A stretch of 64,000 nucleotides of DNA from an uncultured Lentisphaerota bacterium (GCA_903889245.1 CAISWQ010000001.1:18860-82859); one strand, 5' to 3'. Counted from the first letter of the stretch, positions 12,101-24,972 are shown. The notes: generated by a model from the sequence alone, not told the origin. Numbers and translations: made by a program.

Positions 12101-12438
12101 CGCTGGCACGTCCACACCTGGCCGGTGGTCTGGAACTGGAAGACGACCTGCTTCTGCGGCGTCACCTCCAGCACCCCGGAGGGATTATCGTGGCGCTTGG
12201 GATCGTACTTGTTGTTGTAGCAGAAGAGCACGTTGCCGTTCGGCAGCGCTTGGACATCGCGCGCCATCTCCGCGGGAAACTCCCACGCCGGCTGGCCCTG
12301 GTCGCCATAGCGGATGATCTTGCGCGCCTCCTCCGCCGCATAATAGACCGGCGGGAACAGCGCCTTGGTTGTCGTCGCGGCCTGCACCGCCAGCACGCCG
12401 CCCGCCGCTGCCACCAGCCATGCTTTCATCATATTCAT
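9136..12438 (-). CDS. HzsA-like secreted protein with PD40/WD40-type propeller and c-type heme motifs
   Basis: This 1100-residue exported protein starts at ATG 12438, followed by a signal peptide (AWLVAAAGGVLAVQA). An upstream in-frame extension is only translated palindrome array and was rejected. Residues about 35-330 form PQQ/NHL-like blades and residues about 340-640 TolB-like PD40 blades (DGSGLKQLTDGQYDDLEPSW, LPDGGIVFVSSR). The following segment has the HzsA middle-domain type. Heme-attachment sites CxxCH occur near residues 750 (CIGCH), 807 (CVRCH) and 937 (CASCH). The architecture is that of HzsA-related proteins, named after the hydrazine synthase alpha subunit, which are widespread in Planctomycetes and Verrucomicrobia outside anammox bacteria. 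A role in periplasmic redox chemistry is inferred, and the substrate is unknown. Confidence 0.85.
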   Translation of the reverse strand: MNMMKAWLVAAAGGVLAVQAATTTKALFPPVYYAAEEARKIIRYGDQGQPAWEFPAEMARDVQALPNGNVLFCYNNKYDPKRHDNPSGVLEVTPQKQVVFQFQTTGQVWTCQRMLDGRTLVGNASQGALLLVNAKGALEKTLRILNAPGHGALRHARAMPNGHFIVAEENAQAVREYDAEGKLARELKTPWRPFSVAVQPDGLIIISGQGGMQAINLANHVQWQFSAKDFPELGIRWCAGFQTLDYGRVLVCNAGGKVPLFAVAPSRTKSKVIWQAKAALPMGHALALTAPWLEMPKTAERPEDHALAAQALDALGVNELVFATRTQIAEGHWYANFGYYAPEDAHKCYGVGGRLVKLDLDTGATQLLINDPTGNVRDPAVHYDGRAIVFAWRKGGADQFHLYTINSDGSGLKQLTDGQYDDLEPSWLPDGGIVFVSSRCKRWVQCWLTHVATVHRCDADGKNVTALSANLEHDNTPWVLPDGRIAYQRWEYVDRSQVHYHHLWTMYPDGTSQMIYFGNQHPGGVYLDAKPIPNSDSIALINSPGHGGREHIGYLATLNVRKGPDELAMLRNITRDPIARDPFPLSTNAFLVAVDREIRLYDAAGKYRQVYALPREWSDVTMHEPRPLLPHAREMQIPARAKPEQTTGVLACMDVYQGRNMAGIKRGDIKKLLILESLPKPINYTGGMEPLTYGGSFTLERLLGTVPVEDDGSAFFEMPANRACFFVALDAQGRSVKRMQSFCTVMPGERTGCIGCHEPRTATMDKLPAGANTPLAMRRAPSRIAPLPGIPDVIDYTRHIQPLWDKHCVRCHSPDQPSGHMLLAGDAGPLYSHSYIMLTLHKQVADGRNQPKSNYAPRTLGDSASPLMQKLEPTHHDVQMSAAEKELVRCWINSAATWPGTYAALGCGMIGGYSQNHLDRSDEKHAAVAAMPGVFDRRCASCHGQKGMQLPRSLSDEGNISFWMPNLGDPRIRFSRHIVFNLSRPEKSLLLLAPLAKSAGGWAETAPPADPKTAKSCPAVFKDTSDPDYQKLLAAMQAGKAMLDSMTRFNMPNFTPRLAYLREMKRYGVLPPEFDPTKDKVNVYDLDRRYWEALWHKPTP

Positions 12439-12503
12439 TTGATTGCCTCGCACACTGCCGGAAAAAACGAAAGCCACGCGCAAAAATTGCAGAACCACGG
12501 GGA

Positions 12504-12553
12504 TTTTCCAAGCCTTGGAAAACGCGCGGCCTTTTTTCCCAAGCCTTGGAAAA
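12504..12553. repeat. 31-bp-phased palindrome array C (2 copies)
   Basis: Two full copies are centred at 12513 and 12544, 31 bp apart. They lie between the divergent starts of the HzsA-like gene (12438, minus) and prfC (12601, plus), so neither copy is in a position to terminate an upstream gene on either strand. Confidence 0.95.
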
Positions 12554-12600
12554 TCCTGGCGTTGCACGGGAGCCAAATCCTGCTACATTGCGCGCCCTTT

Positions 12601-14217
<1,617 letters not shown>

Positions 14218-14300
14218 ACAGAAGCCAACGAAGACAACGAAGCGGAAGAGCCTTTGGAGGAAGAGGGTTGAACGCCAAGGCGCAAGGGCAAGGCGGAAGG
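14218..14300. repeat. Left flank of the HNH island: 9-bp repeats and AACGCCAAGGCGC word
   Basis: Directly after the prfC stop come three 9-base units ending in GAAG (ACAGAAGCC, AACGAAGAC, AACGAAGCG at 14218-14244). Then comes AGAGGGTTGAACGCC followed by AAGGCGCA (14262-14284) and further GCAAGG/GGAAGG words. The same two blocks occur in inverted orientation on the other side of the HNH gene. The rest of the gap to 14514 shows no gene. Confidence 0.7.
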
Positions 14301-14514
14301 CGCGGGAGTGAACAGGGAAGACGGGAAGGCGCGAAGAGGAGTTGCTTCGCGCCTTCGCTGTTGATTCATGGCACCCCTCCTCTGGCCGCGCCAACTGCCC
14401 CAACTGATGATCGCCCTCACTCCCCTCCAACCGCCCAGTCAACACGTTTCACATCTAACGCACTGCGTTATACGCTTGGGTTCCGCGTTGCATGAACGCG
14501 GTCGATGGGTACCG

Positions 14515-15975
14515 TCATATCCCAAGAAGCCACTGTACTGTGAGTCCCTTTTCATCGAAGAGAGACCGTGACGTAGCTGCATCGTCCTTTGCCAGGCGTG
14601 CCGCGATCTCGCCGTTCGGATCTGGTTCATCCCACAATTTGTGGCCGAAAACCTTCGTGATAAACCCCCTGAAGTAGTTGAATTCGTTGTCAGCAATTGA
14701 ACAGTAGAAGAAACGGCTCCGCTGGTCATCTGTGTAATGATGAAGATGTTGGTTGATTGCGTCGCGTAGCAGGATTGCCCATGCCCTGACGGCACCGGCG
14801 CTGAAGAGACGTTCGGCGTGTCGATGGGCTGCGTCGTTCCGCTCGGGCGACCACTTTCCGTCAAGCCCCTCCTCGGCCACCATATTTAGGAACTTGACGA
14901 GGTTTAAACGTTCCATCCCTCTCATGTCGGAGTCTGATGCGAACTCATCCGCAACCGGCGGCGGTACTAACATCGTCTGGAAGAACGCCTTTTTGAGGCG
15001 CGCGAACGTTAGAGGTTGCTTTCGCCCCCTGTGTTTCTCGGCCAAGTACGCAGACAGCTTATTCTTCGGATGCTCGATAATCTGGCTGTAAATGGCGAGC
15101 GAAATCTCATTGTTGGCTTGGGCCTTTGTCTTTTTCTTCGCCTTAGCTAGGAAGGCGGAGAAGCCGGCTTCAGATTTCTGGCCGCTCGTTGACATATAGT
15201 CGGTCCAGTCCTCCCCGAAAATGTCTGCATACTTACTCATGAGCTCGTGGGTATAGAATGACATTTGGCGAAGCGGACCGTGAGCTGTGAGGTTTGTCTC
15301 CTTGAGCTTTCTGGCATCCGGATCGAGGTAGAACTTACCCTCGACGCTGTTTCTTCCTGCCCACACCTGCGCTGCTGCCTTATGTTGGCCGTCAAAAAGC
15401 AGAATCTTACCTTGGCCGGTCATTCGGCAGACGGAGGGGGCGATTTGTGTATTGGAGACGAAGTGCCGATAGAGGCTCCACAATGACGCAAGACGAAGAG
15501 GCCGCGGCTGCAATTCTGCATCATTGCTGATGAACTCGACAGGGACGTGAGCATAGAAGTAACGCCATCCAGTCGCATGACAACGATGGAGAGGATATGT
15601 GCAGGACGCGTCGCCAGGATAAAGCGTGATATGGCTGTCGTTGACCTCAAATTTCATCGTCTTCCCGAACGTTCCTTTCTTCGTGCTGATAAGATCGTCT
15701 AGCGTCTTCGGTTCCCCATCTTTAAAGAAAGATTCCAGCGCGAGTTTGTCGCGGTATTCCTGAAGGCTCATCGTGCCGATTGTAAGATGGTGCTTACGGC
15801 ATACAGGCGCGATGTTATCCGGTGTAGTCGGACCGTCCTCCGAGAATGGTTTAATATGGTGATATTCGACGACCTCGTCATCACCAAATGGGGCACCATC
15901 GATAAAGCACTTACGCCCGTGAGACTTGAGGACCAGTGCTTTTTCGGTTTCGGTTATCTGCCTTCTCGTTGCCAT
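14515..15975 (-). CDS. HNH nuclease fused to a DGQH-motif (ParB/DGQHR-like) domain, candidate defence gene
   Basis: This 486-residue protein starts at ATG 15975 behind AAGGAG. Residues 8-65 are an HNH domain: Cys23, HH at 39-40, Asn54, Cys59 and HH at 62-63, a zinc-supported His-Asn-His nuclease. Residues 185-210 contain ILLFDGQHKAAAQVW. This resembles the DGQHR motif of DndB-like proteins and the DGQQR motif of DUF262/GmrS, both of the ParB/Srx fold. The C-terminal half has no recognised motif. Base composition is near 50 % GC, clearly below the neighbours, and the gene stands alone between repeat blocks, which suggests transfer. A restriction or phage-defence role is an inference from the HNH plus ParB-fold pairing. 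Confidence 0.75.
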   Translation of the reverse strand: MATRRQITETEKALVLKSHGRKCFIDGAPFGDDEVVEYHHIKPFSEDGPTTPDNIAPVCRKHHLTIGTMSLQEYRDKLALESFFKDGEPKTLDDLISTKKGTFGKTMKFEVNDSHITLYPGDASCTYPLHRCHATGWRYFYAHVPVEFISNDAELQPRPLRLASLWSLYRHFVSNTQIAPSVCRMTGQGKILLFDGQHKAAAQVWAGRNSVEGKFYLDPDARKLKETNLTAHGPLRQMSFYTHELMSKYADIFGEDWTDYMSTSGQKSEAGFSAFLAKAKKKTKAQANNEISLAIYSQIIEHPKNKLSAYLAEKHRGRKQPLTFARLKKAFFQTMLVPPPVADEFASDSDMRGMERLNLVKFLNMVAEEGLDGKWSPERNDAAHRHAERLFSAGAVRAWAILLRDAINQHLHHYTDDQRSRFFYCSIADNEFNYFRGFITKVFGHKLWDEPDPNGEIAARLAKDDAATSRSLFDEKGLTVQWLLGI

Positions 15976-16117
15976 GAGTTATTCTCCTTCTCGCGGTCAT
16001 CCTCCTCGCGTCCAACGATATTATTGAACGAACTTCGCAGGCATGTATACACGGGCGGCTTTTGGGCGTCCAGTGACAACCTCGCTTAAGGGGCTGGAGT
16101 TTCCGGCTGACTGGGAG

Positions 16118-16290
16118 CGGCGGCCTGTTGCCGCCGCAGGAGCCGTTCCGGCTCTGCGCCTTTGCGTTAAACCCTCTGCGCGCGCCACGCGCGGACCATC
16201 CTGCTCATCTGTGAAATCTGCGTAATCTGTGGAAGGTCTTCTGCGCGGTTGCGCTGTTCCAGCCCAGCCGTCTGCTTCGTTTTCTTCTGT
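16118..16290. repeat. Right flank of the HNH island: hairpins, 9-bp repeats, inverted copy of the left block
   Basis: The 322-base gap 15976-16297 holds no gene. It contains a GCGGCGGC/GCCGCCGC hairpin at 16118-16138 and a GAGCCG/CGGCTC hairpin at 16140-16156. The block 16152-16176 is an inverted near-copy of 14262-14284 (21 of 23 bases by hand). Three 9-base ATCTG units start at 16207, 16216 and 16225. TCTGCTTCG and TTTTCTTCTG at 16271-16289 are the inverse of the left-hand AACGAAG/ACAGAAG units. Confidence 0.65.
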
Positions 16291-16297
16291 GCGGGTG

Positions 16298-17095
16298 TTA
16301 GTCCGCCGCTGACTGGGGCGTCGGCGGGGTGGGGAACTGGCCGCGCAGGGCACGTTCGGCGATGTCGCGGGTATCCTGCGGGAAGTCGGCCTTGAGCATC
16401 CAGCGGAGGAAGTTCGGTTCCTCGGCGGCGAGCGTCTTGAGTTTGCGTCCGCCGTAGCGGCCAAAGTTCAAGACCACCTCGCCATCCTGCCATTTGAACT
16501 TGCCGGTGCGGTCGAGCCAGAACGGGTCGCGTGTGTTGCAGAAGGCGTCGAGGCCGTCGAGGTCGCGCGGGAGATCGGGGTATTTTTCCAACTGGCCTTC
16601 CATGACGCTGATGGTGGCCTCGACATCGCCGAGCGCGCCGTGCGCGTTGAGGTGGAGCTCGCCGCAGTAATACTTCAGCGCGGCGGTCAGGTCGCGCGGC
16701 ACCTTTTTGTGGAAGACGCGCTGCGCGTCGAAGATGCGGCGGCTCTCGATGCTGAAGGGCACGTTGGCGCGCGTGAACTCCTCCTGCAAAATCGGGATGT
16801 CGTAGCCGAGGATGTTGTAGCCGCCGAGGTCGGCCTCGCCGAAGATCGCGGCGATCTCGCGCGCCTTCTCGGCAAACTTCGGGCAGTCCTTCACGTCGTC
16901 GTTGGTGATGCCGTGGATGGCGATGGCCTCGGTGGGGATCGGGCGCTCCGGGTTAAAGAGGTACTCGTGCGTCTCGCGCTTGCCGTCGGGGTAGAGCTTG
17001 ATGATCGCCAGCTCGATGATCCGGTCGGCGCGCTTGTTGATGCCGGTGGACTCGACGTCGAAGACGGCGAGCGGTTTTTCCAGTTTCAGTTTCAT
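16298..17095 (-). CDS. DEDDh 3'-5' exonuclease with C-terminal ExoX/DUF3820-like domain
   Basis: This 265-residue protein starts at ATG 17095 (MKLKLEKPLAVFDVESTGI). The exonuclease motifs are FDVESTG (Asp and Glu metal ligands), the second motif in GYNILGYDIPILQEEF, and AHGALGDVEAT (His and Asp). This is the DEDDh pattern of DNA polymerase III epsilon-type proofreaders. Residues about 200-255 (VVLNFGRYGGRKLKTLAAEEPNFLRWML) match the small domain often found behind such exonucleases. It is two bases downstream of the kinase gene and probably translated from the same message. It is more likely a repair exonuclease than the replicative DnaQ. Confidence 0.88.
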   Translation of the reverse strand: MKLKLEKPLAVFDVESTGINKRADRIIELAIIKLYPDGKRETHEYLFNPERPIPTEAIAIHGITNDDVKDCPKFAEKAREIAAIFGEADLGGYNILGYDIPILQEEFTRANVPFSIESRRIFDAQRVFHKKVPRDLTAALKYYCGELHLNAHGALGDVEATISVMEGQLEKYPDLPRDLDGLDAFCNTRDPFWLDRTGKFKWQDGEVVLNFGRYGGRKLKTLAAEEPNFLRWMLKADFPQDTRDIAERALRGQFPTPPTPQSAAD

Positions 17096-17097
17096 CG

Positions 17098-18054
17098 TTA
17101 CCGCACCTTTTCCTTTTCCACTTTGGCGGCCAGTCGCTTCGCGTCCTCGGGGCGGACCTCGCCGGGCACGAGCGTCAGCGCGTCGGCCGCGCCGCAGGCG
17201 AGACCGAATTGCGCGGCCTCGGTCATGTCGCGGCCCTGGCGCAGCGCAAAGGCGACGCCGGCGGTGGTCGAGTCGCCCGCGCCGACGGGATTGAGCGCCT
17301 TGATCTTCGGCGGCTGGAAGCACCAGCTTTCCTGCGCGCCGATCAGCCACGCCGCCTGCGCGCCGTTGGTCACCAGCGCCCATTGCGCCCCGCGCGCCAC
17401 CAGGTCGCGCGCGGCGTGCAGCATCGCGGAGTCGTCGCTCGCCAGGTCGCCGCCGCAGGTCTCGGCCAATTCGCGGCGGTTGAGTTTGATCAGCAGCGGC
17501 TGGTAGGGCAGCGTGTTCAGCAGCGGCGTCTTCTGCGAGTCAATCAGCAGCGGCACGCCGAGGGTGACGGCCTTCTGGGCGATGTTCGCATAGATATAGT
17601 CCGGCGCGCGCGGCGGCAGCGCGCCGTTGATCGTCACCATGCCGCAGTTCACCAGGCTCCCGGTCAGCCGCTCGTCAAAATTCCGCCAGTCCTTGGCGGT
17701 CGGCAGCGGCGCCTCCTCGACCAGTTCGGTAACCAGCCCCCTGGCCTCATCCAGCACCGTGCTGCAAATACGCGTGGGTTTGTCGCCCTGGACAAAATCG
17801 CAGACGATGCCGCGCTGCCGGAGATAGCTCTCGACCAGCCCCCCGGTGTCGCCGCCCACGAAGCCGGTGACGACAGGCGCTTCGCCCAACGCCTGGAGTA
17901 CGTGCGCGGTCGTGCATGCCTTGCCACCGGCGGAGATGGTGACGGCGCGGGCGCGGTTGACCTCGCCCAGTTCCAAGTGGGAAAATTGCAGCGTGCGCTG
18001 GACGCACGGGGTGATGCCCACACACAAGATCGGTTTTTGTTTGGTTTCGGTCAC
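17098..18054 (-). CDS. PfkB-family sugar kinase (1-phosphofructokinase-like)
   Basis: This 318-residue protein has a GTG start at 18054, chosen because AGGA lies 8 bases upstream and the family N-terminus follows (KPILCVGITPCVQRTLQF). The upstream in-frame residues are translated palindromes. ARAVTISAGGKACTTAHVLQALG is the sugar-binding signature, and PVGAGDSTTAG near residue 258 holds the catalytic Asp of ribokinase-type kinases. The tone of the sequence is that of 1-phosphofructokinase or tagatose-6-phosphate kinases, but the substrate cannot be fixed. No PTS genes are nearby. Confidence 0.88.
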   Translation of the reverse strand: MTETKQKPILCVGITPCVQRTLQFSHLELGEVNRARAVTISAGGKACTTAHVLQALGEAPVVTGFVGGDTGGLVESYLRQRGIVCDFVQGDKPTRICSTVLDEARGLVTELVEEAPLPTAKDWRNFDERLTGSLVNCGMVTINGALPPRAPDYIYANIAQKAVTLGVPLLIDSQKTPLLNTLPYQPLLIKLNRRELAETCGGDLASDDSAMLHAARDLVARGAQWALVTNGAQAAWLIGAQESWCFQPPKIKALNPVGAGDSTTAGVAFALRQGRDMTEAAQFGLACGAADALTLVPGEVRPEDAKRLAAKVEKEKVR

Positions 18055-18151
18055 GCTGAAAGTCCTTCGCCGCGCTTCCGGCGCGGGCGGCGGATTGTGG
18101 CCAGCGCCGCGCGCGTAGTCAAACCATCTCAACGCCTGTCGGCAGAAAAAC

Positions 18152-18200
18152 TTTCCAAGCCTTGGGAAAAAGCAGGCCGCATTTTCCAAGCCCTGGAAAA
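18152..18200. repeat. 31-bp-phased palindrome array D (2 copies)
   Basis: Cores are centred at 18160 (CCAAGCCTTGG) and 18191 (CCAAGCCCTGG), 31 bp apart, between ileS and the PfkB kinase gene, both on the minus strand. The second copy ends six bases from the ileS stop. Confidence 0.95.
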
Positions 18201-18206
18201 CACCAT

Positions 18207-21338
<3,132 letters not shown>

Positions 21339-21468
21339 GGCGCTTTCCTTGCCGCTGCGCGGCCGCGCAACGTAGCCAGACTGCTCTTCGGAAAGCAAGC
21401 GGATAGCTGCGGACATTCGTCAGGAAAGGTCTTCCTGCCTCCGCGCATCAGCAGCGGCGCGCATAGCC

Positions 21469-24400
21469 TCACCGACCGGTGGGCTGTGCGAGGCCGAGGA
21501 CGGTCTGCGCATGGCGGGCGTAGTAGCCATGAAGGTCCTGCGCGTATTGACGCAGAATTTTTTCGCCCAAGCCGCCTGCGTCGCCGCAGCGGTAGAGCGC
21601 GCGGGCGAGGAACAGCTCGCGCAGTTCCTGGCCCCGCTTGAGGTTCTGGTCGCCCTTGCCGGGGGTGCTCTCGATGGCCGCGGTGATGTTGGTGGTGACG
21701 TGGCCCATCACGCCGGGCAGCTTGAGCAGCCGCTCCAGCGCAGGCGCGGCGGCGCGGTCGCCGAGCGTCTCGCAGGCGAGCACGACCGCGCGGAAGTGCG
21801 AGAACTCGTTGCTCCCGGTCAGCAGCGCGGCCTTCGCGAGGATCGGCGCGAGCGCGCCCTGGTCCTTGGTGCGGGCGAGCGCGATGAGTTGCGCATCGAG
21901 CGGGCTGACGCTGAACCCGAACTGGCCCATCGCCTTGAACTGCCAGCCGCGGTCCCAGGCGTTGGTCGCGCTGATCGCCTTGATGAGCACCTCCGCGCCG
22001 GCGGCATCGCCCATGATGCCGAGGATGCTGGCGTAGGTGACGCGCTGCGCGTCGTCGCTGCTCCGGGCGAGCGCCTCGCGCAGGAGCGGGCGCGCGGTCT
22101 CGTATTGCGCGAGGACGACCTCGAGCTGGTCGAAGTCCTTGGCGACGGCCTTGACAGCGGTGGCAACCTTCGCCGCGGGCAGCGGGAAGCTATCCTTCTC
22201 GCCGATGATGGTGGGGGGCAGGTTGCCGACCTTGACGAGGTGCTGTTGCAGTTCGCGCATGTTGACTTGGCGCGCGGCGCAGCCGGCCTTGGCGATCATC
22301 GCGGCGGCGACGCCGGCGGCGTAGCCCTGGTTCTGCACGTCGGCCTCCATGCGGATGATCGGCACGGCGTCGCGGTGCGCGCTGACGCCGAGGCCGGTGA
22401 CGAGGATGCCATCGAGGCCGCGCGGCAGCAGGCAGCGGTAGGGCATGCGGATGCTGAAGGCGACCTTGTGCGGTGCGCGTAGCATGAAGACGGGATGCAC
22501 GATGTAGCCGTGTGAATCGAAGTTGCTCTTGGAGATCACGACCGTGTCGGGGAAGGTGCGGTCGAGCATGATATCGAGCGGCGAGAGCTGGAAGTCGCCG
22601 AGGATCTGGCGGCGCTCGCGCGTGTCAATGAGCTGGCCGAGGTCGTAGGCGTTCTTGAAGCGTTCGCGGCCGGCGACGAGCGCGCGCCAGATATCGAACA
22701 CGTCGGTCTCGTCCACGAAGGTGTAGTCGGTGTTCGTGTACTTCTGGCCCAGCTCGCGCTGCGGCAGGCCGGTGCCCTGCGTCGCGAGTTCATCCTCGTT
22801 GCCGATGTAGCGGCACGTCGCGCCGGCGGCGGCGGCGATGTCGGAGTTGCCGGTGCTGTCCACGACCATCTTGCACAGCACGACGCCGCGCCCGTGCGGC
22901 GTGGTCACGATGACGCCGGCCACGCGGCCCTGCGCGACCACCGCGCCGGCGCCGAGGCAGCCATACCAGATGTCCACGCCCGCCTTGCGGCACTCGCGGC
23001 GATACCACTCGCTGCGCGCCTCCGGGTCCCAGCTCTTGCCCGCCGGCTTGTCGCCCGGGGTGAGCAACGCGGTGCCCTCATCAATCTCCTTGGTGAAGCC
23101 GCAGATGTTGCCGTGATAATAATTGCTGATGTAGCCCAGCGTGCCGACGCCGCCGAGGCCGTGGAGGAACTCGATCAGCAACGTCTTGGCGCCGCGCCGG
23201 CCCGCGCCGATCGCGGCGGGCGCGCCGCCCGTGCCGCCGCCGACCACGACCACGTCGTAGCTGCCGAGCACCGGCAGGCCGTGGGCCTCGGCCGGCACCT
23301 TGGCCGCGTTGACCGCGCGGGGATTCGCCGCCGCGGCGACGAACTGCGCCGCGCCGGGCGCGGCCTCCTGCACGGGCGCCGCCGCAACCTTCACCGCGTC
23401 CAGTTTCGTCTCCTGCGCGAGCACCGCGGCGGCCGCGCCGACGCGCGCGCCGACGGCCATCAGGTTGACCGGCCGCGTCAGCTTGGCCGCGGCCTCGCGC
23501 GAAACATCGGCGCAGCCGCCGAGCGCGAAGAGGCGCTGGATGCCCGCGGGCTGGAGCACTTCCAGCGGCAGGTCGCCTGCGCCGGGCCATGCGCCAGTAC
23601 GCGACTTCTGGCCGCGGAACGCGTCGGGCGGAACCTGGAACAGCATCTCGGAGCCGTCCACGGCCTCCTTGGTCCACGTCACATCGCGCGCCATCTGCTC
23701 GGCCATCGCGAACGCGCTCCAGTCGCCGCCGGCCATGCTGACCGGCACCTCATATTCGTGGATCGGATAGGTCTTGCCCTTGCGGTCGGTGACCGTCAGC
23801 GGCGTGGGCCGCTTGACGAGGCGCGTCAGTTCGCTCTCGCGCGCCGGGCCGCCGACCACGGTGCGCCGGAAGTTCTGCGTCTCGGCCGGATACTTCATGA
23901 ACTGCGCGCCGGCGAGCCGCGCGACGTTGGCGCGGTCGGTTGCGTCAATCACCACCTTCGCGCGCACCGCCTGCTGGCCGCTGCGGTTGGCGATCACGAC
24001 GCCCGCCGGCTGCCCGTCGGAATCGCGCAGCAGATCGGTGACGCCGCTCGCGTAGAGGAACGGGATGCCCGCCTTGATCAGCGCCTGGTCCAGCGTGCGC
24101 TTGACCTGCATCGGTGTCACCGGTTGCACGGCGCTGGCGGCGGGGGCCGGCGCGGGGGTGGCGGACTCGGCGCCCTCGACCACGACCTCGCCGAGGATCA
24201 GACGCTCCGAGGGCTCGGTCTTGTGGATCGCGAGCTTGAGGTAGCGCGCCTGGATTTTCAGGACGGCGCTGACCGGGAAGGCCTCGTCCTCCACGGTGCC
24301 CACGTCCAGCTTGTCGTTGGCGACCGTGGTGACCGCCTGCCAATGCTTGCCATCATCGCTGGCGCTGATGACCACCTTGGCGACGGCGAAATCGTCGGAC

Positions 24401-24921
24401 CGCTGATAGGTGAGCACGGAAACCTTGGTGATGGGCTGAATCTTGCCGAGGTCGAGCGTCAACGTCACGTCGCCATCATATTGGACGCTCTGCCGCGTGG
24501 CGCCTTGCCACTTGCCGTCGCGCAGGAGGCTCGGTGGCGTGGTGTCCTTGTGCTTGGCCGAGGCGGGGAGGCTCGCCGTGTAGGTGAAAGGCAGGCCCAC
24601 ACCGACACCGACGACCGTCACGGGCAGCGCCTTGTAAAGCTCCCGCGCGAGCGCGGTGAGCGGCTGCTCATCGGCCTCCAGCCAGAGGCGGTAGGTGGCG
24701 CAAAGGTCCTCGCCGAGGTAGGGACGCGGCGCAACGAGGAAAACCTTCGCGCCGTTTTTCGCCGCGGCCAGCGCGGCCTCGACGCCGCCGGAGCCGCCGC
24801 CGACCACGACCACGTCCACGTCCTGGATCACCGGCAGCGTACCCGCCGGCTCGGCGACCTCGCGCGCCAGAACTTGCATGGCCAGCAAACCTGTCATCAT
24901 CACACACGCCATTGCTTTCAT
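21469..24921 (-). CDS. Giant secreted double FAD-dependent oxidoreductase with discoidin and HEAT-like segments
   Basis: This 1150-residue exported protein has a CAGGAG ribosome site before ATG and a signal peptide to about residue 19. Domains in order: a first Rossmann FAD motif VVVVGGGSGGVEAALAAA (37-54), then an F5/8 discoidin-like carbohydrate-binding domain (about 125-250) inserted into it. The FAD fold resumes (KVVIDATDRANVARLAG, 320-340). A second FAD motif VVVVGGGTGGAPAAIGAG follows near 555, with VDSTGNSDIAAAAG later. A helical HEAT-like tail follows from about 915. Both halves resemble the FAD_oxidored family of PVC bacteria, which occurs near glycosidases. Oxidation of a glycan in the periplasm is inferred. 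The gene stands alone. Confidence 0.85.
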   Translation of the reverse strand: MKAMACVMMTGLLAMQVLAREVAEPAGTLPVIQDVDVVVVGGGSGGVEAALAAAKNGAKVFLVAPRPYLGEDLCATYRLWLEADEQPLTALARELYKALPVTVVGVGVGLPFTYTASLPASAKHKDTTPPSLLRDGKWQGATRQSVQYDGDVTLTLDLGKIQPITKVSVLTYQRSDDFAVAKVVISASDDGKHWQAVTTVANDKLDVGTVEDEAFPVSAVLKIQARYLKLAIHKTEPSERLILGEVVVEGAESATPAPAPAASAVQPVTPMQVKRTLDQALIKAGIPFLYASGVTDLLRDSDGQPAGVVIANRSGQQAVRAKVVIDATDRANVARLAGAQFMKYPAETQNFRRTVVGGPARESELTRLVKRPTPLTVTDRKGKTYPIHEYEVPVSMAGGDWSAFAMAEQMARDVTWTKEAVDGSEMLFQVPPDAFRGQKSRTGAWPGAGDLPLEVLQPAGIQRLFALGGCADVSREAAAKLTRPVNLMAVGARVGAAAAVLAQETKLDAVKVAAAPVQEAAPGAAQFVAAAANPRAVNAAKVPAEAHGLPVLGSYDVVVVGGGTGGAPAAIGAGRRGAKTLLIEFLHGLGGVGTLGYISNYYHGNICGFTKEIDEGTALLTPGDKPAGKSWDPEARSEWYRRECRKAGVDIWYGCLGAGAVVAQGRVAGVIVTTPHGRGVVLCKMVVDSTGNSDIAAAAGATCRYIGNEDELATQGTGLPQRELGQKYTNTDYTFVDETDVFDIWRALVAGRERFKNAYDLGQLIDTRERRQILGDFQLSPLDIMLDRTFPDTVVISKSNFDSHGYIVHPVFMLRAPHKVAFSIRMPYRCLLPRGLDGILVTGLGVSAHRDAVPIIRMEADVQNQGYAAGVAAAMIAKAGCAARQVNMRELQQHLVKVGNLPPTIIGEKDSFPLPAAKVATAVKAVAKDFDQLEVVLAQYETARPLLREALARSSDDAQRVTYASILGIMGDAAGAEVLIKAISATNAWDRGWQFKAMGQFGFSVSPLDAQLIALARTKDQGALAPILAKAALLTGSNEFSHFRAVVLACETLGDRAAAPALERLLKLPGVMGHVTTNITAAIESTPGKGDQNLKRGQELRELFLARALYRCGDAGGLGEKILRQYAQDLHGYYARHAQTVLGLAQPTGR

Positions 24922-24972
24922 CGCCTGCTCCTGTTGTTGAAAAGCGCGCGGAGTCTAGCGAAGCGGCGCGCG

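Noticed and set aside
12439..12576. Upstream start for the HzsA-like gene
   Set aside because: The extra residues (RQDFPRLGKKGRAFSKAWK) are translated palindrome copies. The signal peptide begins at 12438.
10546..12600. Long plus-strand extension ahead of prfC
   Set aside because: It is antisense to the HzsA-like gene and shows low-complexity composition. RF3 similarity begins exactly at ATG 12601.
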